Positions 42,199-51,187 of a stretch of DNA of 64,000 bases are shown here, in pieces. The stretch covers positions 3,008 through 67,007 of the forward strand of contig JBBSHU010000004.1 in NCBI GenBank assembly GCA_038232455.1, read 5' to 3'. How positions within the stretch are numbered: the first letter of the stretch is position 1; every line of letters begins with the position of its first letter. A program made the position numbers and the translations under genes. The notes beneath the pieces are model-generated. The model was not told the origin of the DNA, ran no database searches, and worked only from the letters and a program-made list of their open reading frames with translations. The stretch comes from DATAQC01 sp038232455 (GTDB lineage Bacteria; Actinomycetota; Acidimicrobiia; Acidimicrobiales; AC-14).

Positions 42199-42864
42199 CT
42201 ACTTGGTCGCATGGGGGCTGAGGACGAACAGGACCATGAGCAGGGCGACCCAGGTGACGTTGGTGAACTGCCAGAACCACACGACGGCCGAGGCGGGCTC
42301 GTGGTCGTCGCTGCCGTAGTGGCCGGCGAGGGCCTGGGCCGCCACGACGACGAGCATCACGATCCCGGCGAGCACCTGGGCCAGGTGGAAGCCGAGCAGC
42401 ACCTTGTAGAGCGTGCCGTAGGCGTGGGCGTTCGCGCCGAAGCTCACCTTGGTGATCGAGTACCACTGGGCGTTGGCCACGGCGGCGCCGAGGATCACCG
42501 TGAGCACGGCGGCGGCAAAGGCGTTGCGCTGGTCGTTGCGGCGAACGGCGAAGAGCATCCACGACACCGACGCCGCCGACATGGCTGCGGTGATGGTGAT
42601 GATGGTGGGGAGGTACGTGCCGACCGAGACGCCCTTCGGCGGCCACGCCGGCGCACCCGACTTGATGGTGAGCCAGGCCACCAGCAGGGTCACCAGCACC
42701 ATGGCGTCGGCGGCCAGGATCAACTTCATCCCCAGCAGGGTGGTGCCATGAGGCCGCCCGGCCGGCATGTCGGCGTCGGCTCCCGACGGCAGAGCCGGGG
42801 TCGAGAACCCGGGGATGGTGGCGGGCGGCGGCGCGGTGGCCCGGACGGGAGCGGTGACGCTCAT
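42199..42864 (-). CDS. Cytochrome oxidase subunit III-like protein
   Basis: A 221-residue paralogue of ctaE with five helices. Residues 48-64 (ILAADAMVLVTLLVAWL) align with the Glu-bearing helix of ctaE but have Asp in place of Glu, and the end (WQFTNVTWVALLMVLFVL) aligns with WHFVDIVWIIIFTLVYL but has lost the His and Asp. The Pro/Ala-rich N-terminus (1-35) is extra. Its ATG shares one base with the stop of the CoxI-like gene. It probably forms a complex with that protein. Confidence 0.75.
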   Translation of the reverse strand: MSVTAPVRATAPPPATIPGFSTPALPSGADADMPAGRPHGTTLLGMKLILAADAMVLVTLLVAWLTIKSGAPAWPPKGVSVGTYLPTIITITAAMSAASVSWMLFAVRRNDQRNAFAAAVLTVILGAAVANAQWYSITKVSFGANAHAYGTLYKVLLGFHLAQVLAGIVMLVVVAAQALAGHYGSDDHEPASAVVWFWQFTNVTWVALLMVLFVLSPHATK

Positions 42865-44591
42865 CAGGCCGATCCTGAGCTTGCGGCGGCGCTGACCATC
42901 CGGTCACCGGCGAGGCCGGATACGGGAGCGGGTTCGGCGGAGAGGTCGAGCATGGGCGCCTCGGAGCGGATCTCGGGGAGACTGTCGAAGTTGTACGACG
43001 GCGGGGGCGACGACGTCGCCCATTCCAGGGTGTGGCCGGTCCATGGGTCGTCGACGGCCTCGCGTCCCCGTCCGCCGATCACGTTCAGGATCAGGTCGCC
43101 GACGAACAGCAGGACACCGAGGCCGGCGACGAATCCCCCGACGCTGGCCACCACGTTTGCCACACCCAGGCCGTCGTCGGAGTCGAAGGTGGCCAGGTGC
43201 ACGTGCATGTCCTGGAAGCCGAGCACGAACATGGCGCCGAACGACACGATCATGCCGCCGGCGAGAAGGAAAGCCGCGGGCAGGCTGGCCTTCTCCGAGA
43301 GGTGGTGGCCCCAGAGCTTGGGCGCCCAGTAGGCGAGGGCGGCAACCACGGCCAACGTCGCCGCCCCGAAGAACAGGGTGTGCTGGGTGGCCACCTGCCA
43401 ATAGGTGCGGTCGGCGGTGGTATCGGCGACGACGGCGACGGCCCAGCCGGCCACGCCCAGCGCCAGCACGGCGATGAAGCCGCCGGCGTAGACCATCGGG
43501 GCCGTGGCCAGGTCCGAGATGGTGACACCGCGCTGGCGGACAGCGAGGCCGAGCGTGGCCAGCCAGTTGAGGAGCACCGAGGCGACCGGCAGCAGCACGA
43601 TGAGGGCTCCGACGGCGAAGATGAACCGGGCGTGGGTCAGCGAGGGCACCTGGGTTCCCCACCCGGCGAACGCCAGAATGCCCACCACCCCGAGGGCGAT
43701 GGTGGCCCGTTGGTGGGAGAACATCCGGCGGCGGGCGAACACGGGCACGATCTCGGACACGACGCCGAGACCGGGCAGGAGCAGGGCCCACAGCGTGGGG
43801 TAGACGGCGAACCAGAACAAGCGGGGCCACAGGAGCGGGTCACCGCCGCCCGAACCGGTGAAGCCGTTGAAGATGTGGCCGTTGTAATGGCGGTCGACGA
43901 AGAGCATGACCAGGGCGCCCACCAGCACGGGGAGGGCCAGGAGCAGAACCGAGCTGGAGACCAGGACCGACCAGGCGAACAGAGGCGTGCGTCGCAGCGT
44001 CAGCCCGGGAGCCCTCATCTTGAGGACGGTGACGATCAGGTTCACGGCCGCCAAAACCAGGGCGATGACGACCACGCCGAGCCCGAGAATCAACAGATCC
44101 GGTCCGTCGCCCCGCAGCGACGCTCCAGAGGGAATCGGCGTGGACAGGGCCCAGCCGCTGATCACCTTGCCGCCCTTCACGAACGGCGAGGCGACGATCA
44201 TGGCCCCACCCACCACGACCAGCCACAGGGCCAGGGCCTGGATGCGGGGGAAGGCCAGCCGGGTGGCGCCGATCTGGAGAGGGACGACGGCGGTGGCCAG
44301 GCCCACCCACACCGGGGCCAGGAACCCGAAGACGCCGAGCACGCCGTGGAGGGTGAACAGCTGGCGGTAGGTGGTCTCGCCGACCAGCCCGACGTCGGGA
44401 CCGGCGAGCTGGGCCCGCAGCACGAGGGCGAGCACACCGGCGCCAACGAGGAAGAGCATGCCGACGACCACGAAGAGGGTGCCGACCACCTTGTGGTCGG
44501 TGCCGGGCGACCACGGTGCCGACACCGTCGCCTCCTCAGGAGCCGGAGCCTCGACCTCTTCTTCTGTCTCGGTCGTGTCAGTCACAGACAT
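42864..44591 (-). CDS. CoxI paralogue lacking the heme-copper active site
   Basis: A 575-residue, twelve-helix protein that aligns with the real CtaD at 37919 along its core. The low-spin heme ligands are kept: His82 (FTLHGVLGVF) and His404 (ATQHTLFFG). The binuclear centre is gone: CuB His is Tyr264 and the cross-link Tyr is Trp268 (VYPTLWALLLP, where CtaD has GHPEVYILILP). The His-His pair aligns with Pro316-Ser317, the a3 His with Thr402, and the K-channel Lys with Val. The C-terminal TGHTLEWATSSPPPSYNF matches CtaD's domain end. It can hold one heme but should not reduce oxygen. The ribosomal start is an ATG at 44591. Confidence 0.8.
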   Translation of the reverse strand: MSVTDTTETEEEVEAPAPEEATVSAPWSPGTDHKVVGTLFVVVGMLFLVGAGVLALVLRAQLAGPDVGLVGETTYRQLFTLHGVLGVFGFLAPVWVGLATAVVPLQIGATRLAFPRIQALALWLVVVGGAMIVASPFVKGGKVISGWALSTPIPSGASLRGDGPDLLILGLGVVVIALVLAAVNLIVTVLKMRAPGLTLRRTPLFAWSVLVSSSVLLLALPVLVGALVMLFVDRHYNGHIFNGFTGSGGGDPLLWPRLFWFAVYPTLWALLLPGLGVVSEIVPVFARRRMFSHQRATIALGVVGILAFAGWGTQVPSLTHARFIFAVGALIVLLPVASVLLNWLATLGLAVRQRGVTISDLATAPMVYAGGFIAVLALGVAGWAVAVVADTTADRTYWQVATQHTLFFGAATLAVVAALAYWAPKLWGHHLSEKASLPAAFLLAGGMIVSFGAMFVLGFQDMHVHLATFDSDDGLGVANVVASVGGFVAGLGVLLFVGDLILNVIGGRGREAVDDPWTGHTLEWATSSPPPSYNFDSLPEIRSEAPMLDLSAEPAPVSGLAGDRMVSAAASSGSA

Positions 44592-44642
44592 CTCGGCGGA
44601 CTCTATACAGCAGCCCTTCGGCGAATCGACTCGCGAACCCCA

Positions 44643-45530
44643 CTAGCGAATCAGCTGGTCGACGGCCATCGCCCCGAAGAGCAGGGTGATGTAGGTGATC
44701 GACCATCCGAACAGGCGCATGGACCCCTCGGGAGTGCCGCTGCGCGCCAGTTGCACGGCCTTCCAGGTGAACACACCCCCGAGCACGATGGCCGACGCCA
44801 GGTAGAGGTCGCCCATCTGGCCCACGGGCCAGAAGACGAGCGTGATGATCCACAGAATGACCGTGTACAGGATGATCTTGCGGGCCGTCTCGGCGAACGA
44901 GGCCACGACCGGGAGCATGGGGACGTCGGCGGCGGCGTAGTCGTCCCGATAGCGGATGGCCAGGGCCCAGAAGTGGGGCGGTGTCCAGTAGAAGATGATG
45001 GCGAACAGCACGAGCGGGGCCAGGCCGAGCGAGTTCGTCACCGCCGCCCACCCGACGAGGACGGGAACGGCCCCGGCGGCGCCACCAACGACGATGTTGT
45101 TCGACGACGTGCGCTTCAACCAAAGGGTATAGATGAACACGTAGAACAGGGTGGCGCTCACGGCCAGCATGGCGCTCAGGGGGTTCACCAGGGCCCACAG
45201 CTCGACAAATGCCGCTACTTCGAGAACCACGGCGAAGACCAGGGCGTTGCGCGGGGTGATCTCGCCGGTGACGAGAGGGCGGCGGCTGGTTCGCTTCATC
45301 ACCTTGTCGATGTCGCGGTCGACGAACATGTTGATGGTGTTGGCACCGGCGGCGGCCAGCGCCCCGCCGACGAGCGTGGCCAGGACGAGCCAACCCGACG
45401 GCAGGCCCCGCTCGGCGACGACCATGGTGGGCACGGTCGTGACCAGCAGCAACTCGATGATCCGCGGCTTGGTCAGGGCCACGTAAGCCAAAGCCCGATG
45501 GCGCGGTCTCACTGCGGTCTGGTCGGCCAT
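44643..45530 (-). CDS. ctaB: Heme O synthase (protoheme IX farnesyltransferase)
   Basis: A 295-residue UbiA-type prenyltransferase with about nine helices. It has the first Asp-rich motif NTINMFVDRDIDKVMKRT and the second one, YRDDYAAADVPMLPV, that bind farnesyl diphosphate and magnesium. It converts heme b to heme O for the aa3-type oxidases downstream. The ATG at 45530 (MADQTAVRP) is preferred; the frame continues 13 codons upstream without a ribosome-binding site. No ctaA is present in the window. Confidence 0.95.
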   Translation of the reverse strand: MADQTAVRPRHRALAYVALTKPRIIELLLVTTVPTMVVAERGLPSGWLVLATLVGGALAAAGANTINMFVDRDIDKVMKRTSRRPLVTGEITPRNALVFAVVLEVAAFVELWALVNPLSAMLAVSATLFYVFIYTLWLKRTSSNNIVVGGAAGAVPVLVGWAAVTNSLGLAPLVLFAIIFYWTPPHFWALAIRYRDDYAAADVPMLPVVASFAETARKIILYTVILWIITLVFWPVGQMGDLYLASAIVLGGVFTWKAVQLARSGTPEGSMRLFGWSITYITLLFGAMAVDQLIR

Positions 45531-45576
45531 GCTGCCGCGAACCATACGGCCCCACCCGGATTTCCTCAAGATGTGG

Positions 45577-46590
45577 TCAACCTTCGGCGAGCCACTCGGG
45601 GAATCCGGCCGCGAACAGGGCAGGTAACCCGCCGGTGTGAACGAACACGACCCGGGTGTCGGCCGGGATCCTGCCGCTGGTCACGCCGGCGATCAGGCCG
45701 GCCATGGCCTTGCCCGTGTAGACGGGGTCCAGAATCAGGCCCTCGCTCCGGGCAGCCAGCCGCATGGCCTGGCGGGTCTCTTCGGTCTGGGCTCCGTAGG
45801 CGCCCCCGAAGCGGTCGTGGTCGATCACCGCCACCGGGTGGCCCCCCGTGCCGGGGTCGCCGACGGGCACCGGGAAGCCACCCAGGGCGGCAACCTCGAC
45901 CGCCTTGGGCGGAACCGTCTCGTCGAGGTTGGGTCGAGCCCCGACGTCGACGCCGTACACCGCTCGGTGATCTCCCAGGCCGGCGACCAGGCCAGCGTGG
46001 GTGCCCCCCGAGCCGTCGGCCACCACCACCAGGTCGAAGTCCGGGTCCTGGGCACGGAGCTCGACCGCGGCCCGGGCGTAGCCGAGAGCCCCCACTGTGC
46101 TCGCCCCCCCGATGGGCATGGCGTACGGCCGGCGGCCGGCGGCGGCCAGGCGCTGGCAGGCATCGTCGATGGCCGTCTCGATCCCGTAGTAGTCGAGTTC
46201 GCCCCGACGTCCCGCCCAGACGATCTCGGGGCCCAGCAACTGGTCGAGGACGACGTTGCCCGAGGGCGGGTCGGGGCGCTCGCCGTTGAGCACGATGGTG
46301 CAGGCCAGGCCCAGGTGATTGGCGGCGGCCGCGGTCATGCGCACGTGATTGCTCTGGGCGCCGCCCCCGGTGACGAGAGTGTCGCAACCGCGGGCGAGGG
46401 CGTCGGCGCAGAGGTACTCGAGCTTGCGGGCCTTGTTGCCCCCGCCGGCCAGGCCCGTCATGTCGTCGCGCTTGACCCACAGCCGGCCGGGAGCCATTCC
46501 CAGCCGGGCCCCGAGGCGGTCCATGGCCTCGAGCGGAGTGGGCTGGTGGGCCAGGTCGATGCGGCGGTCGAACGCCGGGCTCGGGGACAC
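45577..46590 (-). CDS. D-cysteine desulfhydrase/ACC deaminase-like PLP enzyme
   Basis: A 337-residue fold-type II PLP enzyme. The PLP Lys is in GGGNKARKLEYL, the substrate loop is GGGAQSNHVRMTAA, and the phosphate cup is in DGSGGTHAGLVAG. The pattern fits D-cysteine desulfhydrase, ACC deaminase or L-cysteate sulfo-lyase, which cannot be separated by eye. The GTG at 46590 puts the N-terminus where the family normally begins (IDLAHQPTPLEAM); a GTG at 46626 also exists. It is divergent from the SARP-like gene. Confidence 0.85.
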   Translation of the reverse strand: MSPSPAFDRRIDLAHQPTPLEAMDRLGARLGMAPGRLWVKRDDMTGLAGGGNKARKLEYLCADALARGCDTLVTGGGAQSNHVRMTAAAANHLGLACTIVLNGERPDPPSGNVVLDQLLGPEIVWAGRRGELDYYGIETAIDDACQRLAAAGRRPYAMPIGGASTVGALGYARAAVELRAQDPDFDLVVVADGSGGTHAGLVAGLGDHRAVYGVDVGARPNLDETVPPKAVEVAALGGFPVPVGDPGTGGHPVAVIDHDRFGGAYGAQTEETRQAMRLAARSEGLILDPVYTGKAMAGLIAGVTSGRIPADTRVVFVHTGGLPALFAAGFPEWLAEG

Positions 46591-46684
46591 GCTGCGATGA
46601 CGGTACCCGCGCCCGCCGTCGACCACGGCGCGCCAGGCACCGGACTGGGGTGCCTGGCGGCCCTGACGGTAAGGTCTTCCTCAG

Positions 46685-49558
46685 ATGTCCGAGCGCGATC
46701 CGAATGCCGTGACCGGGTGGCCCCCTGAGCGGGGTGCCGGCTACCCGGCCGACCCGCAACTCGAGTCGTCGCCCGCTCCCGTCGCCGAGATCGAGGCGGA
46801 GATCAAGGCGGAGATCGCCGCCGAGCTGGAGGCCGAGGAGCACCGGGCGACGTCCGGTACGTCTTTCCCCGACGGCTCCGACGAGGGCTGGCCGGACCCA
46901 CCGCCGCCGGTCGCCGATCCCGCCACCGAGGTCCTGGCCTGGCTACGCGGCGAGTTCGACGACGTCAACGCCAACCTGCAGAGCCTCTCCAACCGTCTCG
47001 GCCGCCAAGAGGAGGCGGTCCTGCGCATCACCGGCGCCCAGGAAGCCGAACTGAACTCGACGCTGGCCGAGCTGGAGGGCTGTTCGGCCCAGCTCCGCAA
47101 CGAGGCTGCCGTTCTCCGCGACACCCGGACGCAGTTGGCCCAGTCGCTGCCGAGGCTCGTCACCGAGGCGGTGGAATCGGCGGTCACCGACACCGTCGCC
47201 GAGGCAGTGGCCGAGATGCGGGGCACGGTCGCCCAGCTCGGCGCGGCCCTGTCCGAGGCCCTTCCCGCCGCCCTGGCTGACGCCGTCACCCCCGCCCTCA
47301 CCGAGGCGGTGCCCGCCCAGCTCGTCCCCCAGTCCGAACCGGACGGGGCGCGGGTCGACGACGTCGAGCGAACCGGGGGAGACGACGGCCCCGACCTGGT
47401 GTCCCAGCTCCACGAGGCGCAGGACGAGGCCGCCGAGTGGTTTTCCATCGTGGTCGACGAAGCGGTGCGACGAGCCGTCGAGCGGTGGCTGGTGCCGGCC
47501 GTTTCGGCACCCGCCCCCGACGTCCCGGACGCCTCGGATGCAGGGATCGACGTCGCCGACAGCGAAGGCGGACACGTCGGCTCCGGGGCGGTGGGCTCCG
47601 AGCCGGTCGCCACCGAGCCGGTCGCCACCGAGCCGGTCGCCGAGACGCCGGTCGAACCGGCCAGCGTGGCCCCCGACCCGGAAATCGCCACCGCCGTTCC
47701 GCGGATCGAGACCGTAGGTCCGCGTGATGTCACCGCCCGGGCGTCGTCCGGGGCCGAAACCGCACGCCCCGCCACTCCCCCGGCCGAGCCGTCGCCGAGC
47801 CACGTCGTCGCCACCGACGCCGGCGCATCGGGACCCGGCGTGGGAGCCGATGCGCCGGGGCCCGCAGTCTCACTACCCCCGGCCGCCAACGGGAGCACGG
47901 ACAGGACGAAGGAGTCAGGCGTCACCTGCGTCCTGCCTGGCGTCGCCGTGGGCCCCACCCTCGCCATGGGCATCAGTACCGCCCTGGCCCGGGCGCGACT
48001 TCGCCGTCGGCGTCGGCGGATGGCCGGTGCACCCGCGGCCGGGCTGTTCCGCCACGACCCTTTCGCCGGTGAGCTCAGCCGACGACTGGAACGCTTCGCC
48101 CTGGCCGGCCGGGACCTGGCCTGGACTCCCGATCCCGGATCGGCAGGCCCGGGCGACGGGGGCGACCCGCAGGCCGTCGGACCGTCCACGAGCACGCCCG
48201 TCGTGATCGGCGAGCGCGACGGGCGGGAGTTGGTCGTCGATCTGGCGGCCGGGCCCCTCTGCCTCATCGGTCCTGATGCCGACGACGCCGGCCGGGCATT
48301 GGTGGCCACCTTCCTCGCCGGCGGCGGCCCCTCCGCCCGCCGGGTCGTCGCGGCCGACGACCTGCTCCCCCCGGGCCCGCCGTTTCCCGGGCTCGATCGG
48401 TTCGACGACCTGTCGGCGGCATTGGATGCCGTCGAGGCTGACGTCTCTCATCGCACCGGTCCTCCGTTCGGGCAAACCGGAGCCGGGCGGCCCCTGGTCG
48501 TGCTGGTCATCTCCGCCCCGCCCCCCGGCGTGAACGAGCGGCTGAATCGGCTGGCCGAACGGGGACCCGCCCTCGGGGTGACGCTCGTGGTCGTCGGCCG
48601 GACCACGATGGCGGGCCGGGTCGTGAATCTGGACTCCGCGGCACGAGTCCGCGACGTGGTCCCTCCCGACGGAACCGACCTCGTCGGGGCCCGGATGTTC
48701 CGCTTGGCCCCGAGTGCCATGTCCGAAGTGCTCGACGTCCTCGCCGCCTCGCGTACCGACGACGACCCGACCCCCATGATCGAGGTACGCGCCGAGCCGT
48801 TCCCGGTCCTGACCGCAACCGGCCCGACCACCATCCAGGTCCGGGTGCTCGGCCCCTACCGGATCGACGTGGGAGGCGAGGAGGTCCGTAGCGGATTGCG
48901 GGCCAAGGCCCGGGAGCTGCTGGCCTTCTATCTCCTCCACCCCGAAGGCACCACTCTCGACGTGGCCACCGAGGCCCTGTGGCCCGAGGCCGACGCCGGT
49001 CGCGGTTCGGAGTGGTTCTGGACCGCTCTCGGCAACCTGCGCAGCCGTCTCCGGAGCATCACCGGTACCAAGGCCCTCAAGATCATCGAGCGCGACGGCG
49101 ACCGATACCGCATCGAGCCCGTCTTCGACGTCGACCTCTGGCGCTTCCAGGCTGCTCTGCCTCCGCCCGGGGCCAGCACCGGTGACCCCGAATGGGCCGC
49201 GGCGCTCCAGGGGGCCGCCGACATGTACGACGGCGAGCTCCTGGCCGGTGTCGACTGGGCCTGGGCCGACGTGCCCCGCGAAGACCTGCGTCGGCGCGCC
49301 GTCGACGTCCTCGTCTCCCTCGGCGCCACCCGCTTGGTGGCCGGCGACGTGCGCGGGGCCCTCGACGTCCTGTCCCATGCCATCGAGGTCGATCCCGTGG
49401 GCGAGCAGCTCTATCGCCGCATCATGCGCCTGCACGCCAAGCAGTCGCACCTCGACGAGGTCGAGGCCACCTTCGAGCGCCTGAAGGCCCGTCTGAGCGA
49501 GCTCGGGCTGGAGCCGACCGAGGAAAGCGCGCAGCTCGTCGCCGAGCTGGTGGGCTGA
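46685..49558 (+). CDS. Large SARP-type regulator (winged helix + BTAD)
   Basis: A 957-residue protein. Residues 30-60 are a Glu/Ala-rich helix and 85-200 a coiled coil. Residues 280-420 are disordered with three VATEP-type repeats. Then a short hydrophobic stretch (VLPGVAVGPTLAMGIS) is followed by a dense Arg patch (RARLRRRRRR, near 435-445), which looks like a membrane or membrane-edge segment. An alpha/beta domain of unknown role spans 500-690. The C-terminus is an OmpR-like winged helix (from about 714; QVRVLGPYRIDVGG) and a bacterial transcriptional activator domain (about 810-955). It probably controls transcription; target genes are unknown. Confidence 0.75.
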   Translation: MSERDPNAVTGWPPERGAGYPADPQLESSPAPVAEIEAEIKAEIAAELEAEEHRATSGTSFPDGSDEGWPDPPPPVADPATEVLAWLRGEFDDVNANLQSLSNRLGRQEEAVLRITGAQEAELNSTLAELEGCSAQLRNEAAVLRDTRTQLAQSLPRLVTEAVESAVTDTVAEAVAEMRGTVAQLGAALSEALPAALADAVTPALTEAVPAQLVPQSEPDGARVDDVERTGGDDGPDLVSQLHEAQDEAAEWFSIVVDEAVRRAVERWLVPAVSAPAPDVPDASDAGIDVADSEGGHVGSGAVGSEPVATEPVATEPVAETPVEPASVAPDPEIATAVPRIETVGPRDVTARASSGAETARPATPPAEPSPSHVVATDAGASGPGVGADAPGPAVSLPPAANGSTDRTKESGVTCVLPGVAVGPTLAMGISTALARARLRRRRRRMAGAPAAGLFRHDPFAGELSRRLERFALAGRDLAWTPDPGSAGPGDGGDPQAVGPSTSTPVVIGERDGRELVVDLAAGPLCLIGPDADDAGRALVATFLAGGGPSARRVVAADDLLPPGPPFPGLDRFDDLSAALDAVEADVSHRTGPPFGQTGAGRPLVVLVISAPPPGVNERLNRLAERGPALGVTLVVVGRTTMAGRVVNLDSAARVRDVVPPDGTDLVGARMFRLAPSAMSEVLDVLAASRTDDDPTPMIEVRAEPFPVLTATGPTTIQVRVLGPYRIDVGGEEVRSGLRAKARELLAFYLLHPEGTTLDVATEALWPEADAGRGSEWFWTALGNLRSRLRSITGTKALKIIERDGDRYRIEPVFDVDLWRFQAALPPPGASTGDPEWAAALQGAADMYDGELLAGVDWAWADVPREDLRRRAVDVLVSLGATRLVAGDVRGALDVLSHAIEVDPVGEQLYRRIMRLHAKQSHLDEVEATFERLKARLSELGLEPTEESAQLVAELVG

Positions 49559-49584
49559 CTTAACCGCACATTCGGAACCCGGCG

Positions 49585-50076
49585 CTACACCTCGTGGATG
49601 TGGCGGCCCACCACCCGCCCGCCGTCGAGGTCGAGGGTGCCCAGGGTGCGATGTGGCTGGGCCCGCCGCTCGGTGGGCGAGCCGGGATTGAAGAACACCT
49701 GGCCGTCCAGGCCCTCGGTATCCCAGGGGATGTGGCTGTGACCGAACACGACCACCCCGGCATCCGGGAAGCGCCGACGCAGGCGGCCGGCCCGGCCCGT
49801 CGCCGGGCCGCTGTCGTGGATCATCCCGATGCGGACGCCGTCGACATCGAACACCCGGGTCTCGGGCAGCAGGCCCACCAGCTCGACGTCGTTGTTGCCG
49901 AGCACGGCGTGAACGGTGGCGAAGCCACGCAACTCGTCGAGAACGTCGTCGACGACGACGTCGCCGGCGTGCAGAATCAGGTCCGCCCTCTCCAGGTGGG
50001 CGTAGACGGCGTCGGAGAGCCGTCGGGTCGAGCCCCGGCGTATGTGGGTATCGGCGAGTACCACAACATGCGTCAC
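49585..50076 (-). CDS. YfcE-like metallophosphoesterase
   Basis: A 163-residue calcineurin-like phosphodiesterase of the YfcE/MJ0936 type. All metal motifs are present: VVLADTHI (D and H), LILHAGDVV, VLGNNDVEL (GNxD/H variant) and VFGHSHIPWD, then NPGSPTERR. Small members cleave simple phosphodiesters. GTG at 50076 starts the first strand directly. Only 27 bp separate it from the divergent PHP gene. Confidence 0.85.
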   Translation of the reverse strand: MTHVVVLADTHIRRGSTRRLSDAVYAHLERADLILHAGDVVVDDVLDELRGFATVHAVLGNNDVELVGLLPETRVFDVDGVRIGMIHDSGPATGRAGRLRRRFPDAGVVVFGHSHIPWDTEGLDGQVFFNPGSPTERRAQPHRTLGTLDLDGGRVVGRHIHEV

Positions 50077-50103
50077 GGCCCACGACGGTACGCTGCCCGG
50101 TCC

Positions 50104-51165
50104 GTGGACCCAATCCAGGCCCTCGAGCGGATCGCCTACCTGCTGGAACGGTCGGGCGCACCCAGCTACCGGGTGCGGGCGTTCCGGACGGCGGTGGCCA
50201 CGCTTTCGGCGCTCGACCCGGCCGACGTCCGCCGCCGGTCCGAGCAGGGCCGGCTCCGCGATCTCAAAGGAGTGGGTGAGAAGACCGCCGAGGTGGTGAC
50301 CCAGGCCCTGGCGGGTGCGGTCCCCGACTATCTGGCCCGGCTGGAAGAAGGCGTCGCCCCCTCCGCGGCTGCAGCTCCGACGGGACGGGCGGCGGAGATC
50401 CGAGGCGCGCTCCGGGGCGACTGCCACACCCACTCCGACTGGTCCGACGGCGGCAGCCCCATCGCCGAGATGGCCAGGGCGGCCCGGGATCTGGGCCACG
50501 AGTACATGGTCCTCACCGACCACTCCCCCCGCCTCACCGTGGCCCACGGCCTCTCACCCGACCGCCTGCGCAGCCAACTCGAGGTGGTCGCCGCCGTGAA
50601 CACCGAACTGGCACCGTTCCGGATCCTCACCGGCATCGAGGTCGACATCCTCCTCGACGGCGGCCTCGATCAGGAGGAGGGCCTGCTGGCGTCCCTCGAC
50701 GTGGTCGTGGCCAGCGTGCACTCCAAGCTGAGGATGGAGGAGCCGGACATGACCAGGCGCATGGTGGCCGCCGTGCAGAGCCCTCACGTCGACATCCTGG
50801 GCCATTGCACCGGGCGACTGTTGCCCGCCGGGCCCGAGAACACCGCTGGCCGGGGTCGCGGGCGAGGCGCCGGGCGACCCGAATCCAGCTTCGACGCCGA
50901 GGCCGTGTTCGCCGCCTGTGCAGCCACCGGTACCGCCGTCGAGATCAACTCCCGCCCCGAACGCCTCGACCCCCCGATGCGCCTGCTGCGGCAGGCCCTG
51001 GCCGCCGGGTGCACGGTTTCCATCGACACCGACGCCCACGCGCCTGGGCAGCTCGAATGGCTCACCAACGGCTGCGTTCGGGCCGCCGAAGCCGAGGTCC
51101 CCATCGAGTCGGTCGTCAACACCCGCTCGGCCGACGACCTGGTGGCCTGGGCCGCCTCCCATTAG
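50104..51165 (+). CDS. PHP-domain phosphoesterase with HhH N-terminus
   Basis: A 353-residue protein like the C-terminal half of family X DNA polymerase. Residues 1-75 are helix-hairpin-helix (DLKGVGEKTAEVVTQ). Residues 110-353 are a PHP domain with metal motifs GDCHTHSDWSDG, LTDHS, GIEVDIL, ASVHSKL, ILGHCTGR, VEINSRPERLD and DTDAHAPGQL. Family members are phosphoesterases or 3'-5' exonucleases in DNA repair; the polymerase part is missing. GTG at 50104 (VDPIQALERIAYLLE) fits the family start, though an ATG at 50068 is open. Confidence 0.85.
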   Translation: MDPIQALERIAYLLERSGAPSYRVRAFRTAVATLSALDPADVRRRSEQGRLRDLKGVGEKTAEVVTQALAGAVPDYLARLEEGVAPSAAAAPTGRAAEIRGALRGDCHTHSDWSDGGSPIAEMARAARDLGHEYMVLTDHSPRLTVAHGLSPDRLRSQLEVVAAVNTELAPFRILTGIEVDILLDGGLDQEEGLLASLDVVVASVHSKLRMEEPDMTRRMVAAVQSPHVDILGHCTGRLLPAGPENTAGRGRGRGAGRPESSFDAEAVFAACAATGTAVEINSRPERLDPPMRLLRQALAAGCTVSIDTDAHAPGQLEWLTNGCVRAAEAEVPIESVVNTRSADDLVAWAASH

Positions 51166-51187
51166 GGGTCCTTGGCGCGCTCGACCC

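Noticed and set aside
42199..44591. The CoxI-like and CoxIII-like genes as a second functional terminal oxidase.
   Set aside because: All CuB ligands, the cross-linked Tyr and the high-spin heme His are missing, so oxygen reduction is not credible.
43032..46289. A 1085-codon open frame on the plus strand across the CoxI-like and ctaB genes.
   Set aside because: It is antisense to well-supported membrane proteins, and its product is His/Gly/Glu-rich low complexity typical of GC-rich shadow frames.
47600..47660. Short tandem DNA repeats that might be a CRISPR or VNTR.
   Set aside because: They encode VATEP repeats in the disordered part of the SARP-like protein; units are short, without spacers.
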